Below are positions 45,610-53,729 of a stretch of 57,884 nucleotides of DNA, in pieces. Made by a program: the position numbers and the translations under genes. The DNA is from Thiobacillus sp. 0-1251 (lineage in GTDB: Bacteria; Pseudomonadota; Gammaproteobacteria; Burkholderiales; Thiobacillaceae), in the NCBI GenBank assembly GCA_001899305.1, contig MKWL01000005.1, positions 101,639 to 159,522 of the forward strand, in the 5' to 3' direction. Every line of letters begins with the position of its first letter. Position 1 is the stretch's first letter. Below the pieces are notes generated by a model that did not search any database, was not told the origin of the DNA, and saw only the letters and a list, made by a program, of their open reading frames with translations.

Positions 45610-46560
45610 CTACGATCGCGTGACGCGCCGGTGCGAGCGCGTCACCGGCTTCGGCTGCGGCAGCTTCATGATGCGGTCCGCCTCGTTCAGCACGAATTCG
45701 TGGAAGGCCTGTGCGATGGGCGACATGCGCTTGCCATTGCGATGAACCATGTACCACTCCTTCATGATCGGGAAACCCTCGACACTGAGGATCGCGACGC
45801 GCCCCAGCGCCAGCTCGAACTCCAGTGTGTGCAGCGACACGATGCCGAGGCCCAGTCCGGCCATCACCGCGTGCTTGATCGCCTCGTTGCGGCTCATCTC
45901 CATCGAGGTGTTGAGCTTGACGCCGCGCTGCTGGAAGAAGCGCTCGACCGCATTGCGCGTGCCGGAGCCGCGCTCGCGCAGGATGAAATTTTCCTCGACC
46001 AGGCGGGCGAGCGGCACACGACTCACGCCGACGAGCGGATGATCCGGCGGCGCAATGATCACCAGCGGGTTCTGCATGAAGGCCTGGGACCGCAGTTCCA
46101 TGTTGTCGGGCGGCGTCCCCATGATCGCCATGTCGGGCGTGTTGTCCTGCAGCTGCTGCACGACCTCCTCGCGGTTGGTGACCTCGAGATGCACCTGGGT
46201 GCCGGGATAGCGCTTGAGAAAGGCCGCCAGCAGATAGGGGGCGAAGTACTTGCCGGTGCTGGTGACGGTAAGCGCCAGCGTGCCGCGCTTCACGCCCTTC
46301 ATGTCGTCGAGCACGGATTCGATGTCGCGGAACTGCTGGGCGATGGCGCGGCTGAAGGCATAGACCTCCTTGCCGACCTCGGTGAGAAAGATCTTCTTGC
46401 CCATCTGCTCGAACAGCGGCATCCCGACTTCCTCTTCGAGCTGCTTGATCTGGGTCGAGACCGCAGGCTGGGTCAGATGCAGCTCCTCGGACGCGCGGGT
46501 GAAGCTGGAATTCCGCGCCACGGCTTCCAGCAGGCGCAATTGGCGAAACGTCACGTTCAT
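45610..46560 (-). CDS. CbbR-type LysR regulator 3
   Basis: A 316-residue LysR protein of the CbbR group (TFRQLRLLEAVARNSSFTRA; TQPAVSTQIKQLEEE). It is divergent from the carboxysome operon, whose control is its likely job. It converges with the PDC-sensor gene at a 29 bp gap. The C-terminal tail is basic and Pro-rich, unlike the other two. Confidence 0.9.
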   Translation of the reverse strand: MNVTFRQLRLLEAVARNSSFTRASEELHLTQPAVSTQIKQLEEEVGMPLFEQMGKKIFLTEVGKEVYAFSRAIAQQFRDIESVLDDMKGVKRGTLALTVTSTGKYFAPYLLAAFLKRYPGTQVHLEVTNREEVVQQLQDNTPDMAIMGTPPDNMELRSQAFMQNPLVIIAPPDHPLVGVSRVPLARLVEENFILRERGSGTRNAVERFFQQRGVKLNTSMEMSRNEAIKHAVMAGLGLGIVSLHTLEFELALGRVAILSVEGFPIMKEWYMVHRNGKRMSPIAQAFHEFVLNEADRIMKLPQPKPVTRSHRRVTRS

Positions 46561-46584
46561 GCGGTTCCCTTTCTGAAGACTTAA

Positions 46585-46621
46585 CCATTCACATTAGTGA
46601 ATGGCAATAATAAATATTATT
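46585..46621. promoter_or_regulatory. Candidate LysR sites before the carboxysome operon
   Basis: The perfect inverted repeat CCATTCAC-ATTA-GTGAATGG covers 46585-46604. A second perfect dyad AATAAT-AAAT-ATTATT covers 46606-46621. They lie just upstream of the LysR start and about 110-145 bp before csoS2, the usual distance for a LysR activator. Confidence 0.65.
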
Positions 46622-46731
46622 CATTTTTAATTATGCAACGGACTTTTTATAGTTCGCAACAAGGGCATTAGGCACGACAGTCCGACGCCAGACCCTAATG
46701 ATCAACCGCTGATGCATAAGGAAACCAGATT

Positions 46732-48720
46732 ATGAGTGAAGCGACAGCAACCGCCACGGCCGAACGCCTGAGCGGCCGGGAAGCGGCCATCGCCCGCCGC
46801 CAGGCGCTCTCCCTCCACGGGAAGGGTGCACTCAAGGCCGGCTCGACCGCAGCGCCCAAGAGCGCGACCGAAGCCCGAATGGCTGCGCGCACCCGCGCAC
46901 CCGCTCCAACCGCCGCTGCGGCACCTGCCGAAGCACCGAACTGCGGCTGCCAGCACGGCGAGACTTTTTCCGCGCGCGTCGAGGAAGCACGTCCGGCTAC
47001 ACCCGTGGCGCTGGCACCGGTCTCCGCCGTGCGCCAGCGTCGCATCAAGCAGTCGCAGCGCGGCCGTGGCGACGCGCCGCCCTGTCGCCCCTGCGGCCGC
47101 ATCAAGCCCGAACCGCCGAAAGTGGAAATCGGCACGACGCTCGCAGGCAGCACCGTGACCGGCAACCAGGTCGAGCGCACCTCGCGCGTGACCGGCAACG
47201 AGTCCGGCTCCTGCCGCGCCGTCACCGGCACCGAATACGTGGGGGCGGAACAGTTCGGCGACCTCTGCGGCATCCTGCCCGAGCCGGCGCCGTCCAAAGT
47301 CGGCACGACCAGCACCAGCCGCGGCCGTCGCGTGACCGGCACCGAAGTCGGCCGCAGCACGCGGGTGACCGGCGACGAGACCGGCACCTGCAAGCGCGTG
47401 ACAGGTACCGAATACCTCGCCGCCGAGCAGGCGGGCGAATTCTGCGGCACGGCGCCCGAGCCGCGCCCGGAAAAGGCGGTGATGGGCATGACGGCGGCGC
47501 GCAATGCCGTGTCCGGCAGCGATCTCGCCCGCACCACGAAGGTGACCGGCGGCGAGTCCGGCGCGTCGCGCAACATCACCGGCAGCGCCTACGCCGACGC
47601 GCTGGTGCGCCCATCCGCCGAGGGCAACGGCCCAAAAAAGGTGGAAACCCGTCGCACGAGCAATGGCGCAATGGTGAGCGGCACCCTACCGGGTCGTTCA
47701 CCGAAACTTTCCGGCGATGAGCCGGGCGCCTGCGCACGCGTGACGGGTTCCGACTACGTCAATACCGAAGAATTCAAGTCCTTCTGCCGTGCCGAGCCCT
47801 ACCAGTCGCCGGCCAAGGCCGGCGTGTCGCGCACTCTCAAGGGACTCGACGTGTCCGGCACCCAGGTCGGGCGTTCGGCGCAGGTGACCGGCGACGAGCA
47901 CGGCGCCTGCAAGCCGGTGACCGGCACCTCCTACATCGGCGCCGACCAGTATGCCGAGTTCTGCGCGGCGCGCACCGCGGCGGAAGCGATCAACCGCGCC
48001 CGCCTCGGCCGCAACGCCGACCTCACCGGCATCCAGCCGGGGCCCGACGACAAGATGACCGGCAACGAGCGCGGCACCTGCCAGCCGGTGAGCGGCACGC
48101 CCTACCAGGGCGAGAGCCAGACCGCGGCCGCCTGCGGCCGTCCGCCCATGGCACAGGCCTACCGCAGCCGCGGCCCCGAGGGCTCGCAGGCGCCGGCATC
48201 CATCACTGGCAACGCGATGGATGCCGGCCAGGGCGGCAACCGCACCGGCGACTTTTCCGTGGTGTCGCCGGCACGCGCCGCGCAGGCTAGCGAGACCCGT
48301 CGCATCACCGGCAGCGCCTACGGCGTCGGCGGCCGCATCACCGGTCCGCTGGCACGCGCCACCGGCCTGGTATCCGGCACGCCGGAATTCCGCTACCGCG
48401 ACGAGCCGGGCGCCGTGGCCGTTCCCGCTGCACCGCAGCCGGCGGCTGAAGCTGCGCCCCAGCGCATTACCGGTGAAGGCCGCGAGCGCCACATCACCGG
48501 CGACGCCTGGGATCGCGGCGACCGCGTGACCGGCACCGAGGGCCGTTCGGCACAGCGCCGCAATCCGACCCTGCGTGGTGATCCGCGCGGCAACGGCACC
48601 ACCGCCCGCGACAACCGCGAGGTCGAGCGCCCGGCAGCGGCTGCCAGCCGCATCACCGGCAGCAGCGGCAATGCCAACGGTGGCGCGGCGATCACCGTGT
48701 CCGGCGGCGCCCGGGGCTGA
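46732..48720 (+). CDS. csoS2: Carboxysome assembly scaffold CsoS2 (short N-terminal domain)
   Basis: A 662-residue intrinsically disordered scaffold that links RuBisCO to the alpha-carboxysome shell. Residues 1-130 are the N-terminal domain, with one clear RuBisCO-binding helix motif at about 14-34 (key pattern GREAA..ARR...HGK) and a weaker basic one at 101-113. Six middle repeats with paired VTG/ITG and conserved cysteines span about 130-470, and the C-terminal shell-binding region follows. H. neapolitanus CsoS2 is near 870 residues with four N-terminal motifs, so this one is unusually short. An A_AAA_AAG slippery heptamer sits in frame at 47634-47640. Confidence 0.95.
   Translation: MSEATATATAERLSGREAAIARRQALSLHGKGALKAGSTAAPKSATEARMAARTRAPAPTAAAAPAEAPNCGCQHGETFSARVEEARPATPVALAPVSAVRQRRIKQSQRGRGDAPPCRPCGRIKPEPPKVEIGTTLAGSTVTGNQVERTSRVTGNESGSCRAVTGTEYVGAEQFGDLCGILPEPAPSKVGTTSTSRGRRVTGTEVGRSTRVTGDETGTCKRVTGTEYLAAEQAGEFCGTAPEPRPEKAVMGMTAARNAVSGSDLARTTKVTGGESGASRNITGSAYADALVRPSAEGNGPKKVETRRTSNGAMVSGTLPGRSPKLSGDEPGACARVTGSDYVNTEEFKSFCRAEPYQSPAKAGVSRTLKGLDVSGTQVGRSAQVTGDEHGACKPVTGTSYIGADQYAEFCAARTAAEAINRARLGRNADLTGIQPGPDDKMTGNERGTCQPVSGTPYQGESQTAAACGRPPMAQAYRSRGPEGSQAPASITGNAMDAGQGGNRTGDFSVVSPARAAQASETRRITGSAYGVGGRITGPLARATGLVSGTPEFRYRDEPGAVAVPAAPQPAAEAAPQRITGEGRERHITGDAWDRGDRVTGTEGRSAQRRNPTLRGDPRGNGTTARDNREVERPAAAASRITGSSGNANGGAAITVSGGARG
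47634..47720 (+). promoter_or_regulatory. Candidate -1 ribosomal frameshift signal in csoS2
   Basis: The zero frame reads CCA AAA AAG at codons 301-303, giving the canonical slippery heptamer A_AAA_AAG at 47634-47640. A -1 shift would add 26 codons and then stop at TGA 47718-47720, giving a product of about 329 residues that holds the N-terminal domain and the first three middle repeats. ACCCG about six bases downstream can pair with CGGGT near 47690, a possible stimulatory stem. CsoS2A/CsoS2B frameshifting is known in H. neapolitanus; whether this site works is untested. Confidence 0.6.
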
Positions 48721-48745
48721 GCGCGCATAGCGAGGACGATCAGGC

Positions 48746-50320
48746 ATGAACACCCGTCAACGTCTCGAAGCGATGCGCGCGCGCCAACCCGCCCCGGCGG
48801 GCATGGCGATGCGGACCGCACCGGCTGCGACCACGCTGCCGAGCTGGCCGCAGCGCCCGAGCTTCTGCCCGCCCGGCATGCAGGCGCGCGGCGGCGAATG
48901 CGTGACGAGCGCGTGCGCGCCGCAAGCGCACTCGCTGATCGACGTGGCGCGCAATGCCGAGCTGGCCGACTACGAGCGCACGATTCGCGCCCGCTTCGAT
49001 GCCATCGTGCCGACGCTCAAGGAGATTGCCGCGCAGCAGCATGAAGCCGGCTTCGAGCAGCGCGCGCAGCAGATCGCACGCGAACGCCTCGGTTTCGAGT
49101 TGCCCGAAACGGTGCTCGCCGACGCCTGGGTGACTACGCTCGACATGCGCAAGCTTTACGGCCACAGCGTGTTGCAGACCTACCACGCGCTGGCCAGGGA
49201 CTACGCGGCGCGCTGGAACGGCCACGCCGAAGCGGACGCCATGCAGCGCTTCTTCATCGAATGCGGCTTCCACGAAGTCGACATCAGCCCCTGCGCCGAT
49301 GGTCGTCTGAAGGGCCTGCTGCAGTTCGTGCTGCGCCTGCCGAACCAGGCGGTGCGCCGCAAGTCCTACGCCGGTGCCATGTTCGACGTCGAACTGAACG
49401 TCAAGCAGTGGACCGAGATCGAGTTGCGCCGCTTCCGCGAGGGCGTACCGACGCTGTCGGACGCCGGCACGCGCTACCTCAAGGTTGCCGTCTATCACTT
49501 CAGCAGTTCGGACCCGCATCACGAAGGCTGCGCGGCCCATGGCAGCGACGATCGCAAGGCCGCCCAGGCTGCACTCGACCGCCTGGCCGCCTTCCGCACC
49601 GCGATCGAGAACGGCTTCTGCTGCGGCGCCTCGGTGGCGACGCTGCTGGTCGGCGTGGACACCGACAACGACGCGATCAGGATCCACGTCCCGGATACCG
49701 CTGGCGAGATGAGCGTCGAGTGTTTCGTCGACAACCAGGCCATCTATCAGCAGACCGCCGGCATGGCCGCCTCCGAAGCACGCTGGCGCCTCGGTGCCGC
49801 GATCGACGAGGCCGTGCGCGAAGCCGGCCGCAGCGCGCCGGAAACCGGCATGCGCAGCCTGATCGAGCGCCTGCTTACGAACAATCTGTCGCAGATCGAC
49901 TACGTCTGCGCCCAGCACGGCGGCCGTTACGCCGACGTCGGCCACGCCGAGCGCTTCATCAACATCGGCGACAGCTTCGATGTGCTGCATCTGCGCAACC
50001 TCGCCTACTTTGGCCATCTGCACACCATTGAGGAAGGCGCGGCGGACATGGACGTCGGCATCAAGATCTTCAGCAAGCTGAACGTGGTGCACGGCCTGCC
50101 GATCCCGATCGCGATCCACTATCGCTACGACGAGCAGGTGCCCGGTTCACGCGAGCGTGCGGTGGCGCGCTGCCGCCGGATCAAGGCCGCGATCGAGACG
50201 CGCTACCCGGTTCTGGCCAGGGAAGGCCTGCTGTTCTGCGGCATGACCGTGCAGGCCAAACAGCCTGACAGCATGCAGGAAGACGTGACGGACATCGAAA
50301 CCAATTCGCATGGGCATTGA
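48746..50320 (+). CDS. csoSCA: Carboxysomal carbonic anhydrase CsoSCA (CsoS3)
   Basis: A 524-residue divergent beta-carbonic anhydrase that turns bicarbonate into CO2 inside the carboxysome. The site residues are Cys183, Asp185 and Arg187 (SPCADGRL), His251 (VYHFSS) and Cys262 (HHEGCAAH), with spacing like Cys173, Asp175, Arg177, His242 and Cys253 of the H. neapolitanus enzyme. The disordered N-terminal 55 residues probably hold the RuBisCO-binding peptide. It follows csoS2 by 25 bp. Confidence 0.95.
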   Translation: MNTRQRLEAMRARQPAPAGMAMRTAPAATTLPSWPQRPSFCPPGMQARGGECVTSACAPQAHSLIDVARNAELADYERTIRARFDAIVPTLKEIAAQQHEAGFEQRAQQIARERLGFELPETVLADAWVTTLDMRKLYGHSVLQTYHALARDYAARWNGHAEADAMQRFFIECGFHEVDISPCADGRLKGLLQFVLRLPNQAVRRKSYAGAMFDVELNVKQWTEIELRRFREGVPTLSDAGTRYLKVAVYHFSSSDPHHEGCAAHGSDDRKAAQAALDRLAAFRTAIENGFCCGASVATLLVGVDTDNDAIRIHVPDTAGEMSVECFVDNQAIYQQTAGMAASEARWRLGAAIDEAVREAGRSAPETGMRSLIERLLTNNLSQIDYVCAQHGGRYADVGHAERFINIGDSFDVLHLRNLAYFGHLHTIEEGAADMDVGIKIFSKLNVVHGLPIPIAIHYRYDEQVPGSRERAVARCRRIKAAIETRYPVLAREGLLFCGMTVQAKQPDSMQEDVTDIETNSHGH

Positions 50321-50329
50321 GGTGAAGTC

Positions 50330-50587
50330 ATGAAGATCATGCAAGTGGAAAAAACATTGGTCTCGACCAACCGCGTACGCGAAATGGGCCATCGCCCTCT
50401 GCTGGTAGTGCGCGAGAAGGCCGGCGGCACGCGCAGCGTGGCGGTGGACGCGGTGGGCTGCATCCCGGGCGACTGGGTGATCTGCGTCGGCAGCTCGGCG
50501 GCGCGCGAGGCGGCGGGCGCGAAGGACTTCCCGAGCGACCTGACCATCATCGGCATCATCGATCACTGGCAGCATCAGGAGCATTGA
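50330..50587 (+). CDS. csoS4A: Carboxysome shell vertex protein CsoS4A
   Basis: An 85-residue BMV-domain protein that forms pentamers capping shell vertices. Conserved segments are VSTNRVREMGHRPLLVV and the VGCIPGDWVICVGSSAAR motif. It is 9 bp after csoSCA and 1 bp before csoS4B, in the standard operon order. Confidence 0.95.
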   Translation: MKIMQVEKTLVSTNRVREMGHRPLLVVREKAGGTRSVAVDAVGCIPGDWVICVGSSAAREAAGAKDFPSDLTIIGIIDHWQHQEH

Positions 50588-50588
50588 A

Positions 50589-50879
50589 ATGGAGATCATG
50601 CGCGTGGTGTCGGATCTGGTGTGCACGCGGCGCATTCCCGGCCTCTTTCACGCGTCGCTGCGCGTGCTGGCCGACGCCAAAGGCACGCTCGCCGTGGCGG
50701 TGGATCCGGTCGGCGTACCGGAAGGGAAATGGGTATTTACCGCCGGCGGCTCGGCCGCCCGCTATGGCGCCGGCGATTACAGGATTCTTACCGATTTGAC
50801 GATCCTCGGGATCATCGATCAGTGGAATGTGGTGGATGAGCACCACGAGGCAAGCAAGGCAGTTTCATTAACCGTGTAA
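50589..50879 (+). CDS. csoS4B: Carboxysome shell vertex protein CsoS4B
   Basis: A 96-residue BMV-domain pentamer protein, paralogue of CsoS4A. The VDPVGVPEGKWVFTAGGSAAR motif region is conserved, and the C-terminus has an extra charged tail (EHHEASKAVSLTV). It ends 12 bp before the first csoS1 gene. Confidence 0.95.
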   Translation: MEIMRVVSDLVCTRRIPGLFHASLRVLADAKGTLAVAVDPVGVPEGKWVFTAGGSAARYGAGDYRILTDLTILGIIDQWNVVDEHHEASKAVSLTV

Positions 50880-50891
50880 AGGAGAAACATC

Positions 50892-51191
50892 ATGGCAAAC
50901 GCAATGACGGGCATCGCCCTGGGAATGATTGAAACGCGTGGTCTGGTGCCGGCGATCGAAGCCGCCGACGCCATGACCAAGGCCGCCGAGGTGCGCCTGA
51001 TCGGCCGCCAGTTCGTCGGCGGTGGCTACGTGACCGTGCTGGTGCGCGGCGAGACGGGTGCGGTCAACGCCGCAGTTCGCGCCGGCGCCGACGCCTGCGA
51101 GCGTGTGGGTGACGGCCTGGTCGCCGCCCACATCATCGCCCGCGTCCACAACGAGGTGGAGAACATCCTCCCCGCTGCCGCAGCCGCCTGA
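50892..51191 (+). CDS. csoS1: Carboxysome shell hexamer protein CsoS1, copy 1
   Basis: A 99-residue BMC-H protein that tiles the shell facets. The central pore loop is RQFVGGGYVT. The start follows AAAGGAG. The core is identical to the two downstream copies; only the ends differ (AMTG start, ILPAAAAA end). In H. neapolitanus the first copy is CsoS1C. Confidence 0.95.
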   Translation: MANAMTGIALGMIETRGLVPAIEAADAMTKAAEVRLIGRQFVGGGYVTVLVRGETGAVNAAVRAGADACERVGDGLVAAHIIARVHNEVENILPAAAAA

Positions 51192-51226
51192 TTTGATTGA
51201 ACGCAATTTGCAATAGGAGAGAGAAA

Positions 51227-51526
51227 ATGGCTACTGGTATGACTGGCATTGCCCTGGGCATGATCGAGACCCGCGGTCTGGTTCCCGCAATCGAAGCAGC
51301 TGACGCGATGACCAAGGCGGCGGAAGTGCGGCTGATCGGCCGCCAGTTCGTCGGCGGTGGTTACGTTACCGTCCTCGTGCGTGGTGAAACCGGTGCGGTG
51401 AACGCGGCGGTGCGCGCCGGCGCTGACGCCTGCGAGCGTGTAGGTGACGGCCTGGTCGCTGCCCACATCATCGCCCGCGTCCACAACGAGGTGGAGAACA
51501 TCCTCCCCACCGCTGCTGCTGCCTGA
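51227..51526 (+). CDS. csoS1: Carboxysome shell hexamer protein CsoS1, copy 2
   Basis: A 99-residue BMC-H protein with the same core and pore loop as copy 1. AGGAGAG precedes ATG 51227. At the DNA level its middle matches copy 3 and its 3' end matches copy 1, so the gene appears to be a mosaic. Confidence 0.95.
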   Translation: MATGMTGIALGMIETRGLVPAIEAADAMTKAAEVRLIGRQFVGGGYVTVLVRGETGAVNAAVRAGADACERVGDGLVAAHIIARVHNEVENILPTAAAA

Positions 51527-51580
51527 TCGGACGCCATCATGGACATGATGGTGGACAAGGTCGAGGCAAAAGGGGACATC

Positions 51581-51922
51581 ATGGCCAGCACGAACACCGG
51601 CATCGCGCTGGGCATGATCGAAACCCGCGGACTGGTCCCTGCCATCGAGGCGGCGGATGCGATGACCAAGGCGGCGGAAGTGCGGCTGATCGGCCGCCAG
51701 TTCGTCGGCGGCGGTTACGTTACCGTCCTCGTACGCGGGGAAACCGGTGCGGTGAACGCGGCGGTGCGTGCCGGCGCGGATGCCTGCGAGCGCGTGGGCG
51801 ACGGCCTGATCGCCGCCCACATCATCGCCCGCGTGCACGGCGAAGTGGAGCACATCCTGCCGACGCAGCCCAGCGCAGGTGGGGCGGGACGCGACGGCGA
51901 CGTGACCTGTATCGCAGCTTAG
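51581..51922 (+). CDS. csoS1: Carboxysome shell hexamer protein CsoS1B-like, copy 3
   Basis: A 113-residue BMC-H protein: the same core, plus a 14-residue Gly-rich C-terminal extension (QPSAGGAGRDGDVTCIAA), like CsoS1B. The start at ATG 51581 follows AAAGGGG; an in-frame ATG at 51539 would add an unlikely leader. Confidence 0.93.
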   Translation: MASTNTGIALGMIETRGLVPAIEAADAMTKAAEVRLIGRQFVGGGYVTVLVRGETGAVNAAVRAGADACERVGDGLIAAHIIARVHGEVEHILPTQPSAGGAGRDGDVTCIAA

Positions 51923-51935
51923 CAAAGGGGACTGC

Positions 51936-52385
51936 ATGGCAATCGATCCACGGCTATTGGGGTATCTGAACCGGGCACTGGACCATGAGATGGCCGCAGT
52001 ACAGCAATACATGGCCCAGTCCAGGCTCTGCGACCTGTGGAACCTGGCAGACTACTGTGCGCATTTTCACCAGGACGTCACCGAGGAACTCGGCCACGTG
52101 CAAAGTCTGATGGACGCCCTGCTCAGGCTCGGGTTCACGCCCAACGCCACCCAACTTCCGCCTGTACGGCTCGGCCGCAACCTGGGCGAAATGATCGCCA
52201 TCGATCGCGTACTGGAAGTCGAGGCGATTCGGCTGTACGAGGAAGCTGCTGCCTACTGTGCACGGGTGCGTGATTTTGGTCACCACGGTCTTTTTGCAGG
52301 CATTCTGAAAGATGAGTTGATGCATCTCGACGAGCTCGGCAAGATGGAGGCTGACTTGCTCGAAAAGGAACAACGTTATGCCTGA
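51936..52385 (+). CDS. Ferritin-like protein of the carboxysome operon
   Basis: A 149-residue four-helix protein of the bacterioferritin/ferritin-like group. Probable di-iron ligands are seen in helix motifs RALDHEMAAVQQYM, DVTEELGHVQ, EVEAIRLYEEA and DELMHLDEL. A bfr-like gene in this position is typical of cso operons; it may control iron or redox state. Its 3' end overlaps acRAF by 8 bp. Confidence 0.85.
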   Translation: MAIDPRLLGYLNRALDHEMAAVQQYMAQSRLCDLWNLADYCAHFHQDVTEELGHVQSLMDALLRLGFTPNATQLPPVRLGRNLGEMIAIDRVLEVEAIRLYEEAAAYCARVRDFGHHGLFAGILKDELMHLDELGKMEADLLEKEQRYA

Positions 52386-52647
52386 AGACAACAACCCCAT
52401 TCCGCACTGGCAGCGTCAGGATTTGCCGCCGATGCTGACCCGGCGTTTCGAATTCGAGACCTATCCGGAGACGCGGCGTTTCTTGGACGGCGTTGCCAAG
52501 CTCGCCGAAGAAGCCGGACTGTATCCGAACCTGAGTTTCGGAAAAACCTATGTCAGCGTCACCATCGACGCCGACGGCAAGAAAGTCGGACCCGACTGCG
52601 TAGCGCTGGCCCAGAAGATCGACGGCCTGCTCGCGTCGGCGGCCTGA
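52378..52647 (+). CDS. RuBisCO assembly factor acRAF
   Basis: An 89-residue protein of the pterin-4a-carbinolamine-dehydratase-like fold, as in the alpha-carboxysome RuBisCO assembly factor acRAF. Segments LTRRFEFETYPETRRFLDGV and YPNLSFGKTYVSVTI fit the fold. The catalytic histidine pattern of true dehydratases is not evident, as expected for acRAF. It helps assemble the RuBisCO holoenzyme. Confidence 0.85.
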   Translation: MPEDNNPIPHWQRQDLPPMLTRRFEFETYPETRRFLDGVAKLAEEAGLYPNLSFGKTYVSVTIDADGKKVGPDCVALAQKIDGLLASAA

Positions 52648-52653
52648 TCGCCC

Positions 52654-53292
52654 ATGCCTGGTCTGCGCATCGCGGTCGTGAACCAGAAAGGCGGCACAGG
52701 CAAGACGACCCTGGCGCTCAATCTGGCCGCCGGCCTGCAGCGGCGCGCCAGCACGCTGGTGCTGGATGCCGATCCCCAGGCCTCGATCAGCCAGTGGGCG
52801 GCCATGAGCGGCAAGAGCGGACAACTGCCCGCCGTTCAGGCGGTGGCACAGGATGACGTGTGTGCGCGCATCGCACAGGGCGCCCGCGGCCACCGCTACG
52901 TCGTGATCGACTGCCCCCCGACGCTGCGGACCACGATGGTGGGCGACGTTATGAACAACGTGGATGTGCTGTTGGTCCCGATCCAGCCTTCACCCGTGGA
53001 TCTCTGGGCGAGCATGGACATCACCACGGCGGTTCACAACACGCGCCAGCGCAATCCCCAGCTCAAGGCCTTCGCCGTGCTGAACCAACTGGACAACCGC
53101 AATGTGCTTTCGCGCCTCATGCACGAAGCGCTGGCGGAGCTGGAATTCCCCGCCCTGCGCGCCGGTCTCGCCCGGCGCGCCGCCTACCGCAGCGCCGCAG
53201 TGGAAGGCACCAGTGTGTATGGGCTCGGACACCGCGGCAAGGCGGCCGCCCACGAAGTTGAAGCCCTGATCGAGGAGTTATTGCAATCATGA
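52654..53292 (+). CDS. mcdA: ParA-type ATPase McdA (carboxysome positioning)
   Basis: A 212-residue ParA-family ATPase with deviant Walker A KGGTGKTT at residues 12-19, VVIDCPPT as switch II and LDADPQAS as Walker A'-like region. McdA coats the nucleoid and, with McdB, spaces carboxysomes through the cell. Its position after the cso genes and the ATGA overlap with the tiny mcdB-like gene support this role. Confidence 0.9.
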   Translation: MPGLRIAVVNQKGGTGKTTLALNLAAGLQRRASTLVLDADPQASISQWAAMSGKSGQLPAVQAVAQDDVCARIAQGARGHRYVVIDCPPTLRTTMVGDVMNNVDVLLVPIQPSPVDLWASMDITTAVHNTRQRNPQLKAFAVLNQLDNRNVLSRLMHEALAELEFPALRAGLARRAAYRSAAVEGTSVYGLGHRGKAAAHEVEALIEELLQS

Positions 53293-53444
53293 ACAAGACA
53301 TCCAGCAAACTCGCTGCCGGCATGCGCAAAGTGAAAGCGCAACAGGAAAACCCCGTCGCAAAAACCGAGCCGCGCAAGGCCGCAACGCCCACACCCAAAC
53401 CCGCGCCGTCGCCGAAGCATCCGGACCGAATCTGGCCGGATTGA
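53289..53444 (+). CDS. mcdB: Very short McdB-like carboxysome adaptor
   Basis: A 51-residue, disordered, Lys/Pro/Ala-rich protein whose start overlaps the mcdA stop. It ends RIWPD, giving a tryptophan (Trp49) near the C-terminus, the feature reported as invariant in McdB proteins. It is much shorter than most McdB proteins. The basic N-terminal half may activate the McdA ATPase. The role is inferred from position, composition and the terminal Trp. Confidence 0.7.
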   Translation: MNKTSSKLAAGMRKVKAQQENPVAKTEPRKAATPTPKPAPSPKHPDRIWPD

Positions 53445-53729
53445 GGCGCCCGCCGGGCCGCCGGGCCAGCCACGGCTGCAGTTCCAGGCCCTCGCCCGCC
53501 CACCACTGGCCCCGCATCGGTTCGCGGTTTTGTCTGCGAATGATTGAACCGCCATGCCTGCCCTGCCGCGCGTCATCGGCATGCAGGCCCGGATAGACCG
53601 GCAAAGAACGCCGCACCGTCCGTTACCGGACGACCGGACAGCAATTGTCATTGCAGATCGGCATATCGTTTGATAGGGTTTGTCGCCGGCCCAGATACCG
53701 GCCTACCCTCATCAAACAGACTCGCCACC

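Noticed and set aside
41865-46588. Very long open frames on the minus strand (813 and 848 codons)
   Set aside because: They lie opposite dabA, the PDC gene and the third LysR gene, have no family likeness and arise from high third-position GC.
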